Assembly (NCBI GenBank): GCA_021295675.1
Contig: JAGWBY010000024.1
Coordinates: 27,085 to 38,249 of the forward strand
DNA length: 11,165 nucleotides
Reading direction: 5' to 3'
From: Candidatus Latescibacterota bacterium
GTDB lineage: Bacteria > Latescibacterota > UBA2968 > UBA8231
Each line of letters begins with the position of its first letter. The first letter of the stretch is position 1. Shown piece by piece: positions 7,534-11,165 of the stretch. The notes under the pieces are model-generated. The model was not told the DNA's origin. It saw only the letters and a program-made list of their open reading frames with translations, and did not search any database. The position numbers and the translations under genes were made by a program.

Positions 7534-8871
7534 TTAGAGTACTTGCACCACCTCGCGCACCCCCTGCACCAGCGCGTCGATGTGGTGAATCTCGGTCGCC
7601 AGCGATACGTTGCCGCCCGTCCGCGTGTACAGCCCCTTGTTGAGCAGAGCGAAGAACAGCCAGCGGTGCATTTGCGCGTCGTCTCGCGAGGCTGCGCGGA
7701 AGTTGCGCGGCGGTTGTTCGAGGAAGTACAGCCGGAATATGGACCCGGCCACGACCACCTGCACGGCGACTCCAGCTTCGCCAAATGCGGCCTCCAACCC
7801 TTCAGCCGCCCGTCGCGCCAGCCCTTCCATCTGCCCGTAGGCTTCTGGGGTCAGCGCTTGGAGCGTCTGCAAGCCGGCGACTAGGGCGATGGGATTGGCG
7901 TTGAAGGTCCCGGACTGTTGAATCTGCGGCCCATCGGCTGGATCGTATAGGTCCATGGCGTCGGCGCGACCGCCGAAGGCCGCACCGGGCGTTCCTCCGG
8001 CGATTACCTTGCCCAAACAGATCAGATCGGGCCGCACTTGGTAGGCCGTGTGCGTCCCGCCCGGACCAAAGCGGAAGCTGACGATTTCGTCGAAGATCAG
8101 CAGGGCACCGGCGCGGGTGGTCGCCTCGCGCAGGCTCGACAAAAAACCGGCCTCTGGCAGCGTCAGCCCGGCGGCTGTGGAGAGCGGATCCACAATCACG
8201 GCGGCTAAGTCTTGGGCGTTGTCGCCGATGATCTCGGCGCAGGTCGCCGCGTCGTTGAACGGCAGCACGACCACTTCGTCGAGGGTATGGGCCATCAGCC
8301 CGGCCGAGGAGGCCACGCCCTGCGGCTTGTTAGCTGGCCCCAGTTCCGGTCCCAGCGGCGGCAAGTAACTCACCAGCGCGCTGTCGTCGATACCGTGATA
8401 GGCTCCTTCGAATTTGGCGACCTTGGTGCGCCCGGTATGGGCCCGCGCCACGCGCAGGGCGTTGAGTACAGCCTCGGTGCCAGAAGAGCAAAAGCGCACT
8501 TTCTCCAGCGCGGGCATGCGCGCGCGGAGTTCTTCGGCCATCTCCACTTCGAGGGCGAGAGGCCGCGAAAACCCAGTGCCGAGGGCGATTTGCTCCTGCA
8601 GGGCAGTGACGATGGCGGGATGGGCGTGGCCCAAGGGCAGGGCTGTGTTGTTGTTGACGAAGTCGAGCAGGCGGTGCCCGTCGATGTCGTAGAGATAGGT
8701 CCCCTCGCCGCGGTCGGCGTAGAGGGGAAAAGGATCAATGTGGACGCCAGTGCGCGTGTTGCCGCCCGGTAGCGATTGCTTGGCCCGCGCAAACATTGCT
8801 TGCGAGTGGGGATTGCGCGCTGCGTACGCGGCGATTTCCTCGTCGAGCAAAGCTTTGATTTCTCGTGCCAT
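7534..8871 (-). CDS. Class-III aminotransferase, glutamate-1-semialdehyde aminomutase-like
   Basis: A PLP enzyme of 445 residues, fold type I, class III. Landmarks are LPGGNTRTG near residues 34-42, the phosphate-binding SSGTEAV (129-135), GAYHG (156-160), Asp261 in LIFDEI, which contacts the pyridine nitrogen, and the Schiff-base Lys288 in LGKVIAGGTPGAAFGG. SGTFNANPIA (320-329) follows as expected. The overall pattern is that of HemL, which converts glutamate-1-semialdehyde to 5-aminolevulinate. However, many paralogues with this architecture are omega-amino-acid or amino-sugar transaminases. IVDPLSTAAG replaces the usual IVEPVAGNMG, and no haem genes are adjacent, so a HemL assignment is not safe. 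The ATG is preceded by AAGGA six bases or so away. It lies 48 bases after tRNA-Pro with no terminator seen between, so it may share the tRNA transcript. Confidence 0.9.
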   Translation of the reverse strand: MAREIKALLDEEIAAYAARNPHSQAMFARAKQSLPGGNTRTGVHIDPFPLYADRGEGTYLYDIDGHRLLDFVNNNTALPLGHAHPAIVTALQEQIALGTGFSRPLALEVEMAEELRARMPALEKVRFCSSGTEAVLNALRVARAHTGRTKVAKFEGAYHGIDDSALVSYLPPLGPELGPANKPQGVASSAGLMAHTLDEVVVLPFNDAATCAEIIGDNAQDLAAVIVDPLSTAAGLTLPEAGFLSSLREATTRAGALLIFDEIVSFRFGPGGTHTAYQVRPDLICLGKVIAGGTPGAAFGGRADAMDLYDPADGPQIQQSGTFNANPIALVAGLQTLQALTPEAYGQMEGLARRAAEGLEAAFGEAGVAVQVVVAGSIFRLYFLEQPPRNFRAASRDDAQMHRWLFFALLNKGLYTRTGGNVSLATEIHHIDALVQGVREVVQVL

Positions 8872-8919
8872 GATTCATCCTTGCCGTGAGGGGAGTGCGA
8901 GATGCTGGAGGGAAAGTGG

Positions 8920-8997
8920 TGGTCGGGGTGGTCGGATTCGAACCGACGACATCCTGCTCCCAAAGCAGGTGCGCTAACCGGACTGCGCCACACCCCG
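8920..8997 (-). tRNA. tRNA-Pro(UGG), CCA encoded
   Basis: A complete 78-nt cloverleaf on the minus strand. Acceptor stem CGGGGTG pairs with CACCCCG; D arm is GCGC/GCGC; anticodon stem CCTGC/GCAGG encloses loop TTTGGGA, giving anticodon UGG; the variable loop is five bases; the T arm is GTCGG-TTCGAAT-CCGAC. The C1-G72 pair and A73 discriminator are the identity elements of bacterial tRNA-Pro. The 3' CCA is encoded in the DNA at 8920-8922. It lies between pyrF and the aminotransferase gene and has a plausible promoter of its own just upstream. No terminator is visible after it. Confidence 0.97.
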
Positions 8998-9009
8998 ACT
9001 CATTGCAAA

Positions 9010-9038
9010 AAAATAGAGATAGCTATAGATGATGGCAA
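9010..9038 (-). promoter_or_regulatory. Likely sigma70-type promoter for tRNA-Pro
   Basis: In the 48-base gap between the pyrF stop and the tRNA, the minus strand reads TTGCCA (9033-9038; five of six to TTGACA), a 17-base spacer, then TATTTT (9010-9015; four of six to TATAAT). A start about seven bases later would leave a leader of only about six bases before the mature tRNA 5' end at 8997. The spacing and position are right. The AT-rich character contrasts with the surroundings, but the match is by eye only. Confidence 0.45.
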
Positions 9039-9045
9039 TAACGGG

Positions 9046-9837
9046 TCAGGGGCGATGGGTGTTGATGGCGTCGCGCAGGGTCAGGGTCGCCTGCCGCGCT
9101 GCGACCGCAAAATCGCTGTCTTGGGAGGCGTAGAGGATACTGCGCGAGGAATTGATGAGGATGCCCGCGCCGCGAGCGTCGCAGCCGTTTTTGACCGCCG
9201 CTGCAATATCGCCACTTTGGGCACCGATGCCGGGGATGAGCAAGGGCATCTCCGGGGCAAGGGCGCGGACGCGGGCCAAGCCGGTCGGTTGGGTCGCCCC
9301 GACGACTAAGCCGATGTTGTCGGCGGCGTTCCACTCGTGGGCCTTGGCGACGACCTGCTCGTACAAGGGCCGGTCACCTAGGGGGTCCTGCTGAAAATCA
9401 TCGGCTCCTGGGTTGGACGTCAGGCAAACGAGAAAAGTGGTGCGGTCTTTATACGCGGTGAAGGGCGCGACGCAGTCGTGGCCCAAATAGGGAGTCACCG
9501 TCAGCGCGTCGCAGCCGAGGATCTCGTAGAAAGCGCGGGCGTATTGCTCGGCGGTGTTGCCCATGTCGCCGACCTTGGCATCAATGAGCACCGGGATGTC
9601 CTCGGGAATGTAGTCGAGGGTGCGTTTGAGCGTGGCAAAGCCGTCTGTGCCGAGGGCGCTGTAGAAAGCGAAGTTGGGCTTGTAACAGCAGACGAGGTCG
9701 CAGGTGGCGTCGATGATTTGCTGGTTGAAGTAGAGGACGGGATCGGCTTTGGCGGGATCGGTATCTAGCCCGACGCAGACCAGCGAGTTATTCCTGGAGA
9801 TCGCTTGGTTCCATTTCTCCGTAAAACTCAAACTCAT
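9046..9837 (-). CDS. pyrF: Orotidine 5'-phosphate decarboxylase, type 2 (PyrF)
   Basis: Cytoplasmic enzyme of the last step of UMP synthesis, decarboxylating OMP. The 263-residue length fits the longer type-2 branch. Visible motifs are GLDTD (Asp25), YKPNFAFYS with Lys53, the catalytic DAKVGDMGNT (Asp86, Lys88, Asp91), VTPYLGHD, LTSNPGA, and the phosphate-binding PGIGAQ (202-207) with NSSR near residue 230. The usual Arg in DAKRGD is Val here. The ATG follows AAGGA at a good distance and lies inside the end of the upstream repeat protein gene, overlapping it by 50 bases in another frame, so the two genes are probably co-transcribed and translationally linked. No other pyrimidine gene is adjacent. 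The frame is intact. Confidence 0.95.
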   Translation of the reverse strand: MSLSFTEKWNQAISRNNSLVCVGLDTDPAKADPVLYFNQQIIDATCDLVCCYKPNFAFYSALGTDGFATLKRTLDYIPEDIPVLIDAKVGDMGNTAEQYARAFYEILGCDALTVTPYLGHDCVAPFTAYKDRTTFLVCLTSNPGADDFQQDPLGDRPLYEQVVAKAHEWNAADNIGLVVGATQPTGLARVRALAPEMPLLIPGIGAQSGDIAAAVKNGCDARGAGILINSSRSILYASQDSDFAVAARQATLTLRDAINTHRP

Positions 9838-11026
9838 TTTTTATTCCTTCTAAGATGAAAGTGTCCGTATAGGTAGAATCGAAATAGGCGTCATCGAAGG
9901 CCGCTGGCGCGGGGCCGAGGAGGAAGGTCACCCGACCTTGGCGCAAAAAGTCGCCGACCTCGTCGGCTTGCAGCACTTGGACGGCATCGAAGTCGTCGAG
10001 GACAGCGTCGCCCGAGTAGCGACCGGCTGTGCCTGTGGCCCTGACGACGAAAGGGTTGGCCTCCTCGCCGCCGAGCCGTTCGCTGGTGTAAGCGCGGTCG
10101 ATGTCGTCGTCGTAGCCGACAACTCCGTAGGACGTGGCGAGGCTGCGGTCCACGGTGGCCGCACCGTGAATCACGTGCCCAGCCGCGCTGAGCACTCTCG
10201 GCGCTATGCTCGGTTGCAGCCCGAGGCCGCGGACATCGACGAGCAGGCCGGTATAGGGTGCCTCGGGAACGAAAAACACGAGTTCTTCTGCCGCGAGTGA
10301 ATCGGCGTTGGGGGGCGTCGTCAGCGAGTCGGGGGTGTTCACTGCGAGTGAATCAGCAGTAGCTGATAGCGTTAGGGAATCGGTGGTCGCGGACACTGCG
10401 AGGGAGTCGAAGGTAGCTGGCGTCGTTAGCGAATCGGGGGTGGCTGTCACTGCGAGTGAGTCGGTGGCGAGTGCTGTTAGCGAATCGGCGATGGCTGGTA
10501 CCGCGAGTGAATCGGCGATGGCTGGCATCAGCGAATCGGCGGTCGTTGGTACTGCGGGGGAGTCGTCGAAATGGCTTAGGTCGTGTGATCTTGGGTCTAT
10601 GGGCTCAACTTCGGGCAGCACTGCCGTTGCGAAATCGCCTAGCAGAAGCATTCGCACGGCGATGCGATAGCGCCCTTGGTCCTCGCTTTGCGAGCCAATG
10701 GCCACGCGGACGAGGTCTTGAAAATCGCGATCGAGGCCAGCGTCTTGCAGTTGGGTGTCGGCGTTGAGGCGCACTTGGCCGATGAGTTGGCGCATGTTGC
10801 GGAAGGCCGCGTCTCGGGCATTGCGCAACCCGTGGAGCCGCTGCTGCACGGGGTTGGAGACTGCTGCGGGCGCGGTGCCATCGCCATAGGCGAAGAGCGC
10901 GTGTTGCGTCCAGTCGATATAGCCTTCGGCTAGCTGCGAGACCAGCGGCTCGATTGCGTAGCGTTCGGGTTGTTGGGCGGACAGTCGCGCGGCAATCAAC
11001 ACCAGCGCGGCGATCAGAGGGAACAT
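9788..11026 (-). CDS. Secreted LPP20-like protein with DSL-repeat linker
   Basis: A 412-residue protein of unknown function. Residues 1-17 (MFPLIAALVLIAARLSA) are a signal peptide, cleaved probably before QQ; no lipobox Cys is present. Residues about 37-145 (IDWTQHALFAYGDG, then NARDAAFRNMRQLI) and about 254-370 (YTGLLVDVRGLGLQPSIAPRVL) resemble, from memory, the two halves of LPP20-like envelope proteins common in Deltaproteobacteria. Between them, residues 155-244 are a tandem repeat of 8-9 residue units headed by Asp-Ser-Leu. The ATG at 11026 is chosen over a GTG at 11062 because GGAGAG stands just upstream and the signal peptide begins there; the GTG lies inside the rnpB terminator hairpin. 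It overlaps pyrF by 50 bases. The likely location is the periplasm or outer envelope. The function is not deducible. Confidence 0.8.
   Translation of the reverse strand: MFPLIAALVLIAARLSAQQPERYAIEPLVSQLAEGYIDWTQHALFAYGDGTAPAAVSNPVQQRLHGLRNARDAAFRNMRQLIGQVRLNADTQLQDAGLDRDFQDLVRVAIGSQSEDQGRYRIAVRMLLLGDFATAVLPEVEPIDPRSHDLSHFDDSPAVPTTADSLMPAIADSLAVPAIADSLTALATDSLAVTATPDSLTTPATFDSLAVSATTDSLTLSATADSLAVNTPDSLTTPPNADSLAAEELVFFVPEAPYTGLLVDVRGLGLQPSIAPRVLSAAGHVIHGAATVDRSLATSYGVVGYDDDIDRAYTSERLGGEEANPFVVRATGTAGRYSGDAVLDDFDAVQVLQADEVGDFLRQGRVTFLLGPAPAAFDDAYFDSTYTDTFILEGIKNEFEFYGEMEPSDLQE
10295..10564 (-). repeat. Tandem DSL coding repeat, ten units of 24-27 bp
   Basis: Ninety codons made of ten units of 9, 8, 9, 8, 9, 9, 9, 9, 8 and 9 residues plus a trailing DSL. 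Odd units are mostly of the type DSLAVxAT (the first is DSPAVPTTA) and even units DSLTxxAT (the second is DSLMPAIA), so the true period is a 17-18 residue pair, seen about five times. On the plus strand this appears as alternating GAGTGAATCGG-like and TTAGCGAATCGG-like cores. The composition is Ala/Thr/Ser/Pro with a regular acid, suggesting an extended, flexible or O-glycosylatable linker rather than a globular domain. Synonymous and Thr/Ala changes show the copies have diverged. Confidence 0.9.
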
Positions 11027-11035
11027 TAGCTCTCC

Positions 11036-11075
11036 AAAAACAGAAAAATCACCCGGAGCCACCAGGCCCCGGGTG
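11036..11075 (-). terminator. Rho-independent terminator of rnpB
   Basis: On the minus strand CACCCGGGGCC and GGCTCCGGGTG form an 11-bp stem with one G-U pair and a TGGT loop (11050-11075). It is followed by ATTTTTCTGTTTTT (11036-11049). It lies just past the RNase P RNA 3' end. The T-run touches the Shine-Dalgarno site GGAGAG of the repeat protein gene, whose ATG is only ten bases beyond. Confidence 0.9.
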
Positions 11076-11079
11076 TGGG

Positions 11080-11165
11080 AGGAGTAAGTCTATAAGCCGA
11101 GTTCTGTCCGCGCACCTGAAGTGCGCTGTGCGGGCATTCATCTGGGGCGGCGGTTGCCCGGCCGC
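11080..11165 (-). ncRNA. rnpB: RNase P RNA, 3' portion (5' end outside the window)
   Basis: The catalytic RNA that trims tRNA 5' leaders. The minus strand carries the most conserved 3' signatures: AGATGAATG near 11132-11140 and ACAGAAC-CGGCTTAT near 11091-11107. Between them lies a short hairpin, GCGCAC-TTCAG-GTGCGC, in the place of P18. The RNA ends shortly before the terminator hairpin; the exact 3' end (about 11078-11085) is approximate. The rest of the gene lies beyond the right edge. The type A/B class cannot be settled from this fragment. Confidence 0.93.

Noticed and set aside
8902..9309. Open frame on the plus strand beginning MLEGKWWSGWSDSNRR
   Set aside because: It runs antisense through tRNA-Pro and into pyrF; the WSDSNRR-type peptide is the familiar artefact of translating a tRNA gene.
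10295..10564. Regular short repeats resembling a CRISPR array
   Set aside because: Units are 24-27 bp without spacers of constant unique sequence, copies diverge at third codon positions, and the stretch is in frame inside a coding gene with no cas gene nearby.
10308..10670. Plus-strand serine/glutamate-rich repetitive open frame (SESAVAD-like)
   Set aside because: It is the antisense reading of the DSL repeat. The minus frame has a signal peptide, ribosome site and family-like flanks, while this one has none.

Overview
The window looks like a chromosomal segment of a heterotrophic bacterium with a Gram-negative style envelope. It carries signal peptides, a lipoprotein-like cytochrome c and an LPP20-like envelope protein. 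Base composition is moderately GC-rich. The mixture of Gfo/Idh/MocA oxidoreductase, CocE/NonD hydrolase, PQQ-type sugar dehydrogenase and aldo/keto reductase recalls uncultivated, carbohydrate-oxidising lineages (Latescibacterota or Poribacteria-like), but no gene here fixes the phylum. I see no phage, transposase, CRISPR or plasmid gene.

Layout. Bases 1-1881 are read rightwards: dapA (lysine/cell-wall precursor synthesis), a 53-codon remnant of a HAD hydrolase, and an SGNH/GDSL esterase-like gene in a stretch of visibly lower GC. From 1907 to the right edge everything is read leftwards. In transcription order from the right edge this is: the 3' part of the RNase P RNA gene and its terminator; a secreted LPP20-like protein with an expanded DSL repeat linker; pyrF; tRNA-Pro(UGG) with its own likely promoter; a class-III (glutamate-1-semialdehyde aminomutase-like) aminotransferase; a small cytochrome c; a PQQ-type sugar dehydrogenase (broken); an aldo/keto reductase (broken); a CocE/NonD family serine hydrolase (intact); and a Gfo/Idh/MocA oxidoreductase (broken).

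How the genes may work together. The cytochrome c sits directly before the PQQ-type dehydrogenase and is a natural electron acceptor for it. With the aldo/keto reductase, the hydrolase and the Gfo/Idh/MocA protein, this reads like a small catabolic set for oxidising sugars or sugar-like compounds and cleaving esters or amides. Three of these genes change reading frame inside a conserved region. At each site conserved residues seem to be missing, not just one base, which fits short deletions, either real decay or assembly collapse. The left end (dapA) and right end (rnpB, pyrF, tRNA) are housekeeping.

The most distinctive object is the DSL-repeat protein at 9788-11026. Its 8-9 residue units alternate in two types, giving a 17-18 residue higher-order period, and lie between two recognisable halves of an LPP20-like protein. 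I found no convincing evidence of an entirely new multi-gene system.
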